The notes below the pieces were generated by a model that had not been told where the DNA came from, did no database searches, and was given only the letters and a program-made list of their open reading frames with translations. From Terana coerulea (Eukaryota > Basidiomycota > Agaricomycetes > Polyporales > Phanerochaetaceae): 55,159 nucleotides of DNA. A program made the translations under genes and the position numbers. Where the stretch lies: contig JAKOGH010001203.1 in NCBI GenBank assembly GCA_024811115.1, positions 1 to 55,159 on the forward strand. The letters run 5' to 3'. Numbering within the stretch: the first letter of the stretch is position 1; each line of letters opens with the position of its first letter. Below are positions 33,775-45,417 of the stretch, piece after piece.

Positions 33775-35358
33775 CCATGACACCCTGCTCCGAAGCTCCC
33801 TCCTCGCTATGCGTCCGCTGGATTCGATCTCGAAGTTGCAATCTTGCTAGCTCGTGTATACCTCAATTCACTATGTACACTATCATACTGTTCTTACTTG
33901 CTGTCTAACCACAGAAAAGCCTCCGTCATGCAGAACTCCTCCCGCACGCTCGGTCTGCGGCTTGGACCCGGCGTTTGGTGTCCGCAGAGCATGCTCGCGC
34001 TCTTTGAATTCCTTGCGACCCCGTTTCAGCTGCAGTGTTCAGGTACTCGCGCGGTGAGAAACGCGCTGTCCGGGACCGACTAGTGGCGCTTCAGCGCAGC
34101 TCCACGAGGCCTGGGCCTCTTATCCAGGCGGATGGGCGGGAGCGGCTTCACCGTTCAGATATACCCTCGATTCGCCTTTTGTGGGCATGTATATTAGCAT
34201 GAGCTCATGTCTTGATCGGTGCAGATTGCGATCTGCGCTGTTGTTTGATACGACCCGCCTCGAGGGTGGAGTTTTCTAGTTTTTGGGTACTAGCTGCGCG
34301 CCAAGTTCTAGGACACGCTCACAGGGCGAAGGGACCAAGCTACCCGCCGTGCAGCCGACGTCAACCCGTAACTGAGCGGGACTTGCAACCTGGGTGAAAG
34401 ATGGAAATGGGCTATTCATCAACATTCAGGGATTTGTTTCTGGGTCTGGAAGGAGGTTGGTGGTATGTAAGCCACCGTCTAGCGGTCGTCAGTAATGGCC
34501 GTGGGGTACGAAAGCTTATTGCTATATCTCAGACTGCCCGAGCATCTCCACAGCCACGGTCTAGCCGCAAGTCAGTGGGCCTGTGGCGCCGAGCAGCGAC
34601 CAGTTGAGGCGCAAAGCGCATCAGCGCCTGCGCGCGTGATGCGACCACATCTCGAGTCTCGGACGTTGGTAGTCCAGGACACGGAAACCGAGGGAAAATA
34701 ATTGAGGACCTTCGTCGAAAAACGCTATCAGAGGTTGCGTTCCGGGCTCGAAGAATCAAATGGAAATTATGGTGCGAAAGGGTCTGGCGTGCACAGCGCT
34801 TTCTCAGCCGCTCGAACTTCTAGCCAGCGCCCTCGTGGCCTCTTTATTCGCCGTCCGGGGCACGTCCGGTGGCGGGTCGACAGAACCGACGTGCTGGACG
34901 TCGCAGTGCTTGGCACTCGCAGGTGCGCTGGGACGACGGACGCCGTTCGCTTTGCAATAACGGATGCGTGATGGACCTGTTCCCGATCCTGCTAGAACTC
35001 GCATGGCACCGAAGGCACGGAACCAATTCAACGAGAGGGGATCTCGAGATCTTCGCTCGATCGCACAGCCGCCCGCTTGTCGAGGGCAAGCCAACGGCCG
35101 CCAGCAGCAGCGGCCAAGTTAAATAGGGACGGTGCGCCATGCCTCGTTTTCGTTCATCTCATCTTTTTCACCCTCCCGGGAGACGTGCATAACGCGCTTC
35201 TTTCATTGCACCAGAACTACGGAATCTCCGCCGGGGTACTGAGCTAGCACGTTTCCTTGCCGTACCACCCACGAGGATAGCTCGCGGAGCCTCGCCCTGG
35301 GTTATAACGTGACTCAAGACACCGCTTCCCCACACCATCCCTCCACCCCGTAAGAAAT
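33775..35358. other. No gene recognised; includes promoter of the Zn2Cys6 gene
   Basis: Short frames on both strands without a domain. TTATAAC near 35302, about 60 nt before the next ATG, may be its TATA element. Confidence 0.4.
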
Positions 35359-35364
35359 ATGTAA
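35359..35364 (+). promoter_or_regulatory. Start-stop minimal uORF overlapping the Zn2Cys6 start codon
   Basis: The bases ATGTAATG at 35359-35366 contain ATG followed at once by TAA, and the last A of the TAA is the first base of the main ATG (35364). A ribosome starting at the first AUG would terminate with its stop overlapping the real start codon. Start-stop elements are known to stall ribosomes and reduce downstream initiation. Confidence 0.6.
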
Positions 35365-36706
35365 TGTCTCATTCACTTTCCCAGACAATGTCAAAATCAC
35401 TCATGCACTTGCCCAGGACGTCGCCGACCGCCTCGCCGACCTTTGAGGTCTCTCTGCCGCAGAAAGCGTCCCGGAGCGACGACCCGTGGAATTTGAAAGC
35501 CTACGACGTGCCATGGGGCTCCATCTACTACAAGTACACGCCCGGCAAGCTCCCCGGTTACGACGGGACGTGCTTAATCCTTCGGTCCCCCACCCCCATC
35601 GAGCAGCGCCGAACAGCGTTGGCGTGCAAGCACTGCCGCCAGCGCAAAGCAAAGGTACGCTGCTCACCTTCTTTGCATTATTTGCACCCAGACTCACATT
35701 TGTACCATTTGCAGTGCAGTGGCGACCGCCCAGCCTGCACTCGCTGCGCTGACCGAGGCCGCAAGTGCGTCTACCCCGATCCCGAAGAGAAGAGGCCGCA
35801 GCCCTCGGTCAGAGGATTGCACGCGACCCGGCGCGAGCGGACACAGCCGTTCCAGTCCCACAGCCGACGAGAGTCGTCGGTCTGCACGGCAACGAGCTCC
35901 GACGGCGGCTCGCAGTTCTCGTCCTACTCTGACGAGATCATCGCCAAGGTCGAGTACGACGGCGACTTCGCCAATGATCATTACCTGGCGCACGACAACG
36001 CCGACCACACTTCGTCGCAGTCTTGGTATGTCCCTTCTGCGGACGACTCACCGGAATATTCCTCCCCGCCTTCGACTCACGGCACTGAATTCGAGTACGA
36101 TCGCGGCGTCGAGTCATACACCTACGCTCAGGCCACCCTGGATGCCCACTCACCGCGAGCTTCGTCGGCTGCCGTGCCCCCAACGCCCCTCTACGCACCC
36201 CGTCCTGTACGCCCTAGTCCTCCTGCCGCACCGTTCGAGGCTACACCGTACGTCAGGTACGAGCAGGGCACCAGTCAGTTGTCTGCGGACACCTCAGGGT
36301 ACTACGTGCAAGATCCGTCCATGCACGCCGCTATCTACTCGCAATCCGTGGAGCCCGTCCCCGTCGCACATAGCCAGATGCTATCGATGACGGAGAGCTC
36401 GGTAGATCCCGTGGCTTCTTCGCTACCGCAGTGAGCTTTCTTGTTCACACTCCAACTGATGTGCCGGCGTGCTCATGAACCTTTAGGAACGTTCAGGCTT
36501 ACCCGTATGCCCTGCCGACTGCGCCCACATGTCAGGTGGAAACAGGGTACGCCTATGTGCTGTACCATGACTCTACGGGCGCAGAGCTACAGTACCCAAC
36601 CTCGCCGCAGTGGAACTACCCTCAAGAGGTTACGCCTCTCTATCTTCAATCGTTCTACGAGAACGTCGGCCAAGGACAATACACACGCGGCGCTGTTCAG
36701 TATTGA
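35364..36706 (+). CDS. Zn2Cys6 fungal transcription factor
   Basis: Exons 35364-35654, 35715-36430 and 36487-36706 give 408 aa. The binuclear zinc cluster spans the first intron and reads CKHCRQRKAKC, then SGDRPACTRCADRGRKC (residues about 88-115), exactly C-x2-C-x6-C-x6-C-x2-C-x6-C. It should bind DNA, commonly CGG-type half sites, in the nucleus. The N-terminus contains WGSIYYKYTPGKLPG. The C-terminal half is rich in Tyr, Ser, Pro and acidic residues, as in activation regions. No fungal-specific middle homology domain is seen. Targets cannot be inferred. A minimal uORF sits on the start codon. Confidence 0.88.
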
Positions 36707-39700
36707 TTTCTTTTTACCATATGCTCTGGCTTTTGCGGTTGATATTTTATGACTCACATAATATGCTGTCAAGGACTCACTACTGCCTTCGTTCTCGCAC
36801 CTGCTATATTTTTACGCTATCTTGTGTATCTGTTTTGACGCTATCCTCGTAGTATTTTCCCAGTCGCGCCGAGCGCACTGTAGGCATCTCGTAATACATG
36901 TATTATCGGCTTCTCCATACCATGTACCGAATAGTAACCAGGGACGACGACGCCGAGCGTCGGGCCCGCCTACGAAACAACGGCCTGGGAAATGTTGGGA
37001 AATGTGGACTTGTCGACGCCAAGTGAGTGCGCGTTTCAGCTCGAGGGCAGCCCTGGGCAGCCACAGCAACCTTAACACCACCACGATCACTGTCTCGGCC
37101 TGGTGTACGCTTTCCCTCACAGTCTGCACGCCATTCTCACAGGCCAGCAGCGCGTGCAGACCGGTCGTACGGGGGCCTCTTCTCCCGCGCCGGCCGACGC
37201 TTGAGCCCTAGACTGCTGCACCTGTCGCCGCGCCCAGGCGTTCAATCAAGCCTGTGATGGGTCGCAGCGGCTGCCCGTGCGTCCGGAACGACAATCCTAG
37301 AAAACTCCTCGTCAGCCATCATGGACCAATCATACACGAGCCAGCAGAGCAACTTTAAAGGTAATTTTGATCGGCGTATTGCTGGGCTGCACGGGGCTTA
37401 TGGGGTGCGCGAAAGTGCGGCCGGCGATCTACAGCCTCCCGGACAGATAGGGACACCAGGCCGCGTTGGGTCCTGCAAGAATGCAGATTGCTGGTGTTCG
37501 AGCGCGCCCTTGACCTATTTGCCTTCGGCAGAAGGCCAGCCTTCCGAGGGTTAACAGATTAGTATGCCTCGCGCGCACATCGAGGATGTATGGAAGGGGG
37601 CAAATGACGTACCCCTATTCCAAGTGATTCGGAATTGTACGGCAGCCCAGGAGGAAGATATCATGAACGGGGCTGTCGCGCTCGAGGGCACAAATCACAA
37701 ACCGCGGTTTGGGCGGACTGCGATGCAGTTGGCTCGGAAACCTCGGACTGTGCGACCGTCGCTGGTCCGGAGCAGCTTCTAGGAGCTGCAGGCGACGCAA
37801 GTATGCTGATAACAACGTGGCGACGTTTCATCGTCAAGCGCGCCCTAAGCGGGTGCCTATCACGATTTACATCTTGCGCACGGGCGTTCTGTCTCACAGA
37901 ACATGAGCAGATAGACAGCAACGAGGTCGGTAGAGTGTAAAGAAGAAGAACGTACGTAGACATGACTGGTCGAAAGACTGCGGCAGCAACGTGACGATTA
38001 ACGACTGAATTGATCGAAGCGTCGCGCCGATGCAGTGATTCGAACTGCACACACGCTGGGGCCATGCTCAGGCTCGCTCGCGAGCAACTACTCGCTACAA
38101 CGCGCTGGAATTATTTAGTCAGGCATACTTACAACCAGTAACAACAGCCGGCAGAGTTTTCAATAGCAGTACAGCCACAGGCGAGAGCGACCATGGTTGA
38201 ATCACTATGCAATCGACCTAAGCTCGGTAGAATAGCCAAATGGCGCAGCTACGTACCACTACACCGCCGTGAAGGGTCCTGTTCGTGCGTTTCACCCTCA
38301 AGAAGTCGGCAAGGTGGGAAACATTGTCCGGAAAACGAAGGATCGCCGCACGGCATAGAATAGCTATGTGTACAACGCAACAGTGTACAATGCTCAAAAT
38401 ATATTTGTAGTGTATCTGCGCCCCGTTTCGCATGCATCACCGAGTTGGGTCGCGAACAGTGTAGACTCGAGTCAGTACGATCGAGGCATACCGCTTTGTA
38501 AGCACATTCGCACCTTGGACGGCTACAGTCCCCAAGCCTCGATGAAGGTCATAATCGACGACGAGCGCGATTCGAGCCCAGGCAATGCGCACTGGTGCGG
38601 CATTGTAGAGGTTCCACGGACCGCCATTAATTCATTCGCGGCCGAAGGGGCCCTCGGATATTGCGCACACGACCGGCACGCGGGGCTGCAGGCACTCCAC
38701 GAGTGCACATTCAAGTCGCCGCCGCCGCCACACGGCGCACAGTGGGTTGGCCTCGGAACGATGCAAGACGGATGGAATGCACGGTGCCTGGTCGAGGTCA
38801 GTACCGAAGTCAAGCCAAAACTCAGCGACGCACCTAGCAGTCGCATGCGCAGTCAACGCCCCTCAAACCCTGCGGCCTGCCCGCCGTCAGGCTTTCCGGG
38901 GTGCAGCCATTGATTTTGCTCGTAGTGACGCACGAATTTGTCACCGCCGCACGGCCACTGTCCAATAAGCTTGCGGCGGAAGCACCGGGCCCGACGTACG
39001 GAACGGGGAAGCCTCCCGGCGCGCAAAGCCTAGCGGGAGGCGCAAGGAACGGGCAGTTGGCGTCCGGGGCGAGTCCTCGCACAGGCGTGGACAGGGCCTC
39101 TGTCTGAAATGAGCGCATCCATGCAACCGCCATCCTGCCACGACGTGCCGCCCCCGCTTGGCGTGCACGCGTCCTACGGCGGCAGCGTTGAGACATATTC
39201 GTATTTCTGTGAAACTAGGGCTCCTTCGAAGACCAAAAAGAGAACAAGGTTCGTTGGCGGCGCGTACCGTCGAATGTATTGCATCATACCAAGTGTTCGA
39301 ATTTGACCATAGTGCAGGTTTGAGGATCGTAGGACCATATTGCACCATATTCTAGATAACTCTATCTATTTCGCACTCAGATGCATGTGAGAGAGGTCCA
39401 GTCGAAAACTCACGACACCACGTGGAAGCCCTTCACCATTCGATGGTTGTAAACCGCCCCATATGCGGCGGACGACTCAACACTGACGATCTCTCGCGGA
39501 ACGCCCGTTATGTCTCGATTGAGATCGTGGTGTTGAGCGGGCAAATGTGCCGACATTGCAGCCGGCCGAGCAGAATTGCTGGCATATCATCATCCACACT
39601 GACCTTCTGCCGGTCTCATTCACAGAGGCCCATTCAAGTTCATGAGCGTGGTGAGTGAAACATACAGATATCATTGCGATATATTTCTGAAGAACCTTCG

Positions 39701-39811
39701 TCAATTCAGATAGAACAGATGCTGACGTTCAGCATGACGTACCGAGACAATAAGTTAGAGAGCGTGTCGAAGACCACTAACGGAACACCCATACAATCTA
39801 TTCCTGAGCCT
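36707..39811. other. Gene-poor stretch, 3.1 kb
   Basis: The longest open frame (38368-38913, plus, 181 aa) has no recognised domain and uneven composition. Other frames are short and overlap on both strands. No RNA gene or repeat array noticed. Confidence 0.35.
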
Positions 39812-40823
39812 TCACCACACACTTTGCTGCTGCTGCGGTGGGCTGTTGGGGATCGCCTGCGGTAAGCTTCGAGGTGGCTCCTTCGCGGTCTCGATATCTT
39901 TCCTGTATTCAATCTTCTCCACTCGCACCTCGCCGTCAATCAGCTGGTACACATAGGTGACGACCACGGGGCCTTGGACGTCCATCAACGCGAAGGTGGG
40001 GGTAGGATCACTGCAAATGGCGATCAGAGGACGGTTGGGACCAGAGTAAAGTGGTACGGGAGACAGATTTGGCAGGGCCTCAGGCCGCTTCTGGGCACAT
40101 TCAACGGCGTATCGACCGACGTAGAGCAGCACCCGACCAATATACACGTACAACCGGGGGACAGCGGTGACGGTTATGATATGGACCAAGGCTCCGAAGA
40201 TAGTAGTCACGGTACGCCTTATTCACCGCATGGATGCCCAGAGCAGGGAGGGGTTGCCTGAAGAAACTAATAGACTGCAGACGTACCTGTTCATGCTTCC
40301 TATCCATGCTCCCCGTGGCCGATCCCGGGTTGACGAAGAATCGACCGTCGTACTCTACTGCCTGAAAGCTGCGGAGAGTTACGGGAGATTGTGTAATGAA
40401 GAGGGAGTGGATGACATACGTATGAGTGTGTCCAGAGATGAGAACATCGACATCCATTTGTCTTGCAATCGCGCTCAGCGAATCAAGGTCTCCAGTCGGG
40501 ACGCACTGGTGTCCGTGAACAACGCCGATACGAATGGGCGAATGGGTGACCGTCACGGAAAGAGGTAATGCACTCTGTTACAAATGTTAGTCATTCCTCA
40601 AAAATACAACACATTCTGGACTAACCTCGTCATAGTCTCCGCGAACGACATGTACGTCCGGCGAGACGGTGCGCAGGTACTCGTAGGTCTCTCTGTCACA
40701 AAGGTTTCCTGTGCACAAGATTTGCTGGATTTTGCCTGGGACGAGGAGTTTCTTGAACTTAGCCGGCAAGTCATGAATGCGGTGTGGTATGTGCAAGTCG
40801 CCGATGACAAGTACGAGGACCAT
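39812..40823 (-). CDS. VPS29: Retromer subunit Vps29
   Basis: Exons 40823-40626, 40574-40420, 40368-40287 and a last exon ending at 39812. The start [15 protein letters not shown], the block [19 protein letters not shown], then [38 protein letters not shown] and NPGSATG are all typical of Vps29, a metallophosphoesterase fold that scaffolds the endosome-to-Golgi retromer complex. The C-terminal exon has [18 protein letters not shown]. Its 5' end is uncertain: starting at 40090 keeps the frame and gives 237 aa with an insert of about 35 residues before DPTPTFAL, whereas a strong acceptor at 40011 does not fit the phase. The gene is divergent from MDM35. Confidence 0.88.
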
Positions 40824-41036
40824 GGTCGTTGGCAATGACAGTGAGCGGAATAGCCAAAAAGGGAACGGCGATCAGAGTGTCTGGGCGGCATGAAGCGCCG
40901 GCCGCGGCTTGTCCAGCTGAGCCTCCGCGACGTGAATTCACCTGCTTCTTCTCTCACACTTCCATCAGTTACCCCGCACTATAAAGCGTCCACGTCGTCA
41001 ACCACTTCATTTCCACCACTACTTACCCCACAAAAC
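40824..41036. promoter_or_regulatory. Shared divergent promoter of VPS29 and MDM35
   Basis: Only 213 nt separate the two start codons. TATAAAG at 40980-40986 lies 57 nt before the MDM35 ATG. Confidence 0.6.
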
Positions 41037-41407
41037 ATGGCCTCCAGCTTGTCAGACGAGTGCACACCGCTCAAGCGCGAGTACGACTCTTGCTTCAACG
41101 CCTGGTTCGAAGGATACCTCGAGCCCGCCGTGAACGCCACCCCAGCAGATCGGCTGAGGTACTCGCAGGACAAGGCGGAAGAGTACGAGGCAAATTGCGG
41201 AAAGATATGGAACCAGTACCGGAGCTGTGTCTCGGTACGTGCCCGCTCATTTCGACTGGATGGATGGAGATGCTAACGTCCCCACAGAGAGCGGTGAAGG
41301 TGAAGGGACTGGACGGCCTGCTGAATCAGGCGAGAGAGGAGAACCCATTGAAGCGATCACCACCATTAACAGAGGCAGAGCTCTCTTCATCCACTACCGC
41401 GGCATAG
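41037..41407 (+). CDS. MDM35: Mdm35/TRIAP1-like twin CX9C protein
   Basis: Exons 41037-41234 and 41288-41407 give 105 aa. Twin CX9C motifs are exact: CTPLKREYDSC (Cys 9 and 19) and CGKIWNQYRSC (Cys 54 and 64), with an FNAWFEGYL helix between, as in the Mdm35/TRIAP1 family. These small mitochondrial intermembrane-space proteins partner Ups/PRELI lipid-transfer proteins that move phosphatidic acid and phosphatidylserine for cardiolipin and PE synthesis, and are imported by the Mia40 disulfide relay. The C-terminal 40 residues are encoded by exon 2 and are polar. Confidence 0.9.
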
Positions 41408-42332
41408 GCTACCTGTGCTGCCATACCATGTTGTAGCCCCCATAATGCCAATTTTTGGTGAGTGCCAGTCGTTTCTGCAGTGCTCCCATGCTGACGCTCT
41501 CCCAGTATTGTTAGTATCCTGCCGGATTGTACTCTATTCACTGCTTGTCCGCTTTACTACTGCTGCATCTGTGCTATCTCATCATATTCAATGCCACACT
41601 GTTCTTATGAAACCGTGTTCTACGGAGTGCGTGAGCCCTCAGTCGAAGATCCTGTTTGCATCACGGAGAAATCTCCTGTCGGCCATGTGTGGAAGGTCCG
41701 TACCTTTTGAGGCGTGTGACCACATTGATCATCTCTACCTCGGTCAGATTGCTTCTGCTCTCTGCGAAACCCCCCTTTATCATTTCGTGTTGTCATGCCG
41801 GAGTGAGCTGAGTACTTCCTAGAACGCTTCCCATTGCGCAGCGACAACTTGGTACATCCTTCGCCTCTATACCTGTGTCGTTCGCTCACAGAACTGTTCT
41901 GACGCCCAGCAGCACGGGGAGACCTGCCGCGTTTGTCGGTTGTGTCAACGCAGCTACTATTGAAGTTCGCCACTTAATTGCTCAAGCATGCTCGTCTGTT
42001 GGCAACCGTATTGCATCCTCGGCGAATCCTGTAGTATGTCGAAGTCGTGCCGATCGCGGAAAGCTGACATTTACCACCCAGAAACTACAAATGCCACTTC
42101 ACGCTTCAGCACCGCGACATATTGACACACACTACCGATGTCCGCAGCGTTAGCACGCAGCCGTTCAAGGCGTCGTACAGGGAAGAAATACGATATTGGG
42201 TATGCAGCTGCCAATAAGTTTACAAATGCGCGACGTACGAAAGCAAATAAAAATCATCGCAGGAACCAAATCTGTTATACGATTACTAGAGTACCTGCCG
42301 AGTCAAGCGTGGTCACCAAACAGTCTCTCGTT
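41408..42332. other. Convergent intergenic region, no gene recognised
   Basis: Between the 3' ends of MDM35 and the yippee-like gene. Short frames only. Confidence 0.4.
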
Positions 42333-43061
42333 CTATGAGTCCCTCCTCTGCCTCGGTCCCAACGGCCTTGCTCTGTCCGCTGACGACAGGCTTGACACCG
42401 ACCGTCGGTGGCCTAGTTCAGGAATCGGCATCAGGCCATTGTTGTTCCAGCCCACAGGCATCTGCATAACCTCGTCGTACGGTGTCATGGGCACCGCTTC
42501 TTCTTCGAGTAGCCCGAGCTCGAGAATGAAGTACCCTCCTTCCACTTCTCCGTCTTTTCGGATGCGCGGACAAACTTCCAACCAAGGCCCTCGCCGCAGG
42601 ATGCGCAATTGGAGTTCTGCACACGGTATGCGCCGGAGTTCATGAGCATGACAGAGGTCTTTTCGAGCTCGACGTTTTCACTGCGGGCTGCTAAGATGAG
42701 AAACTCCCGTAATTTTCACGGTGAACGCACGCTTGTGTGAACAGAGCTGCTTTTCCAGAACCACTATATCCCCTGAATTCCTGCAGTGAAATCAGTGGTC
42801 GTCCGCGATTGTTCGTGGTTCATGCAGACTCACCCAAGACAAAATGCTTGCTTTCTGCGCTATCCGCGAATGGCATTTCCGACATGCGTACTCTGTTCTC
42901 AGCAGAGAGGAGCCTCCGGGACTTCGTATGTCTGGTAGACTTCGTCGCGGCGATTCGTCGTAGTCCGGGACCTCGAGGGTGAGATAGTAAGATGTAGCTC
43001 TCGTACTTGGGCCCGCCTCCATGTGGGCAGGTAGAGGACGCGGCTGTCTCAACGTAGCCAT
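42333..43061 (-). CDS. Yippee-like zinc-binding protein with a one-base frame break
   Basis: Exons 43061-42834, 42780-42731 and 42680 onward. The prot­ein has two CxxC pairs as in Yippee/Mis18-type domains: YACRKCHSRIAQKASILSW, then EFRGYSGSGKAALF, and later NCASCGEGLGWKFVRASEKT. These cysteines bind one zinc ion in the family. After EKWKEG the frame breaks: the bases GGTACTTCATTC lack one nucleotide relative to the expected ending, so the literal protein stops at 42485. The next frame carries on plausibly with FILELGLLEEEAVP to a stop at 42333. This may be an assembly error, or a truncated protein that still keeps the zinc fold. The gene is divergent from allantoinase. Confidence 0.75.
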
Positions 43062-43610
43062 ATCCGGATGTCGGAGAGTCGGGGGCGAAGGGAATAAATT
43101 ATAGTCAAGGAGAAAAAAGCGATTAGGAGAGGGAAAAGGAAGCGACGGCGGATTTGAAGCACGCAGTCCTATATGTACAGCAGCTGAGCCGACGCCGCTG
43201 ATTTGTATGGTGTCACCAACGCCAGCAAAACGCTAAACATGACGGGTGTGCTGTGCGCGACGCCACAGCCTCCGACTGATGCTGATCTGTCGTCGGCCTA
43301 CGGGTACACGGGAAATTAACATCCGCTCCGTGAAGTGGGCAGCGGCAATTTGAGGTGTATTGAACCGCTGTGATGCGTACCTGGCACACTGCCCAGCTTT
43401 GATACTGGAGATATATGAGAGCTCTCACAACGCGAGCGTCCGCGAGGCGGAGGCTTTGGCGAACCACGACAGTTGCCATAGAAGGCATCCCGGATCAGCG
43501 ATCAAAACTGTTTCATCGCGCCTTGCGTGCGTCCCGACCCGAGTGCGGCGTGCCTCTCGCGAAACACCACCACAGAATCAGCCCGGACAGCGTGCACGCC
43601 TCGCGGAACG
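43062..43610. promoter_or_regulatory. Divergent promoter region of yippee-like gene and allantoinase
   Basis: A 549-nt interval between two start codons. No coding evidence. AT-rich patches near 43097 (AATAAATTATAG) and 43410 (ATATATG) could be core promoter elements. Confidence 0.4.
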
Positions 43611-45382
43611 ATGAGCGAACAGCGGCGCACGCGCATATTCACGGGCAACAGAGTGCTGCTGCCCGGTCAGGATCAGCCTCACGCTGCCACCATCGTCGTG
43701 GACGTCGGGACAGGCAAAATCACTGATGTGCACCTCGGCAGGCGTGCGCGCGACGAGCACCCTGATGCCGTGGACTGGGTCGACGCAGGCGACAAAGTAA
43801 TCCTCCCAGGACTTGTCGAGTAAGCACCGCATTTCAACCCGCCTGGACAAATTCTCACTGCTACTTGCTCTCTATCTCCATGATTGTGTCTCGTCGACAG
43901 TGCCCATGTTCATTTGAACGAGCCCGGCAGGACAGAGTGGGAAGGATTTTGGACGGGCACCCGCGCTGCGGTGTCTGGCGGGGTAACAACCGTCGTGGAC
44001 ATGCCTCTGAACTCCATCCCACCGACAACGACGGTCGACAACCTCGACGCGAAGCGCGCGGCCGCACAGGGCCAGTGCTGGTCGGACGTCGCGTTCTGGG
44101 GTGGCGTCATCCCCGGTAATCAAGTGAGTGTCGCGTGCACGGATGCACGGATGATCTGCTCTGTTCGCTGAACGCAGCAGTGATTTAGACCCATCTCAAG
44201 CCGTTGGTCGCCGCCGGCGTGAGAGGCTTCAAGTGCTTCTTGATAGAAAGTGGTGTGGATGTAGGCATCGATTTGCATCCAATGCCATAGGTGCTCATGG
44301 TAGGGCTCACAGGAGTTTCCATGTGTTGCTGAGCATGATCTCATTGGAGCTATGGATCAGTTAAAGGTATGCCGACAACATAAAGCTCTTTGGCGACCAG
44401 CTTAACTCACTCAACATCCAGGACGCCAGCACAGTTCTGTGTTTTCATGCCGAGCTGGAAAAGCCTGGTGGCGAAAAGTCCACCGCGCATGAAGGCGACC
44501 CTACCCAATACGAGACGTTCCTTGCCTCGCGGCCCCAGCAGCTCGAATACGACGCCATCGAGTTGATAACCACCTTGCACAAGCGGTATCCGAACCTGCG
44601 GCTGCACATCGTGCACCTCTCCGCCGCATCTGCGCTCCCGCTCATCCGCGCCGCGAAGGGCGCCGGGCTGCCGCTGACCGTCGAGACGTGCTTCCACTAC
44701 CTTACGCTGTCGGCACACGACATCCCACACGGGCGCCCCGAGTTCAAATGCTGCCCGCCGATCCGCGACGCGAGCAACCGCGAGGCGCTGTGGGCCGCGC
44801 TCACAGACGGGACGCTGGACTGCGTGGTGAGCGATCACAGCCCGTGCGTCGCGAGCCTGAAGAAGGTGGACGAGGGCGATATCATGTCTGCGTGGGGCGG
44901 CATCAGCACGTTGGGCCTCGGGCTAAGTCTGCTGTGGACAGAGGGACGCAAGCGCGGCATTAGCATTGGGAAGATCGTGGACTGGGTCTGTGTAAAGACG
45001 GCGAAGCATGCGGGGCTGGATGATAGGAAAGGCCAAGTGAAAGTCGGGTATGACGGCGACCTGCTCATCTGGGATCCTGAAGCAGAGTTCAAGGTAAGTG
45101 GATGGCTTGTTGGAAGTTGCTAATGCACGCTGACGTGCATGAAAATAGGTCACCAAGGAGCAACTCAACTTCAAAAACAAACTCACGCCGTACGAGGGAC
45201 TCACTCTGACGGGCCGAGTCGAGAAGACATTCTTGCGCGGGAATCTCGTGTACGACGTCTCGGCAGGCGGGTTCGCAGCAGGTTTCAAACCCACTTGGGA
45301 AGCTCTTGTGAAGGAGAAGCCAAGGAAATGTAGAATAAACGCTAAGATCAAAAACAGTAGCAATGTTAAGAGTATAAAATGA
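43611..45382 (+). CDS. DAL1: Allantoinase
   Basis: Exons 43611-43819, 43901-44123, 44189-44260, 44313-44366, 44422-45093 and 45149-45382 give 487 aa. It hydrolyses (S)-allantoin to allantoate in purine degradation. The amidohydrolase metal ligands are visible: His72 and His74 in [17 protein letters not shown], the carboxylated lysine Lys159 in RGFKCFL, His195 in CFHAE, His251 in HIVHLS and Asp324 in VVSDHSPC. The length matches the family (about 460-500 aa). The C-terminus ends in a basic tail ([17 protein letters not shown]) that may be non-conserved. The stop is 35 nt from the stop of the convergent SPP2-like gene, so the transcripts probably overlap. Confidence 0.95.
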
Positions 45383-45417
45383 TAGGATACACCGTGCAGT
45401 CGACGCCGCTATGCCCT

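Noticed and set aside
38368..38913. 181-codon plus-strand open frame
   Set aside because: No recognisable family, no promoter or splice context; left as unannotated.
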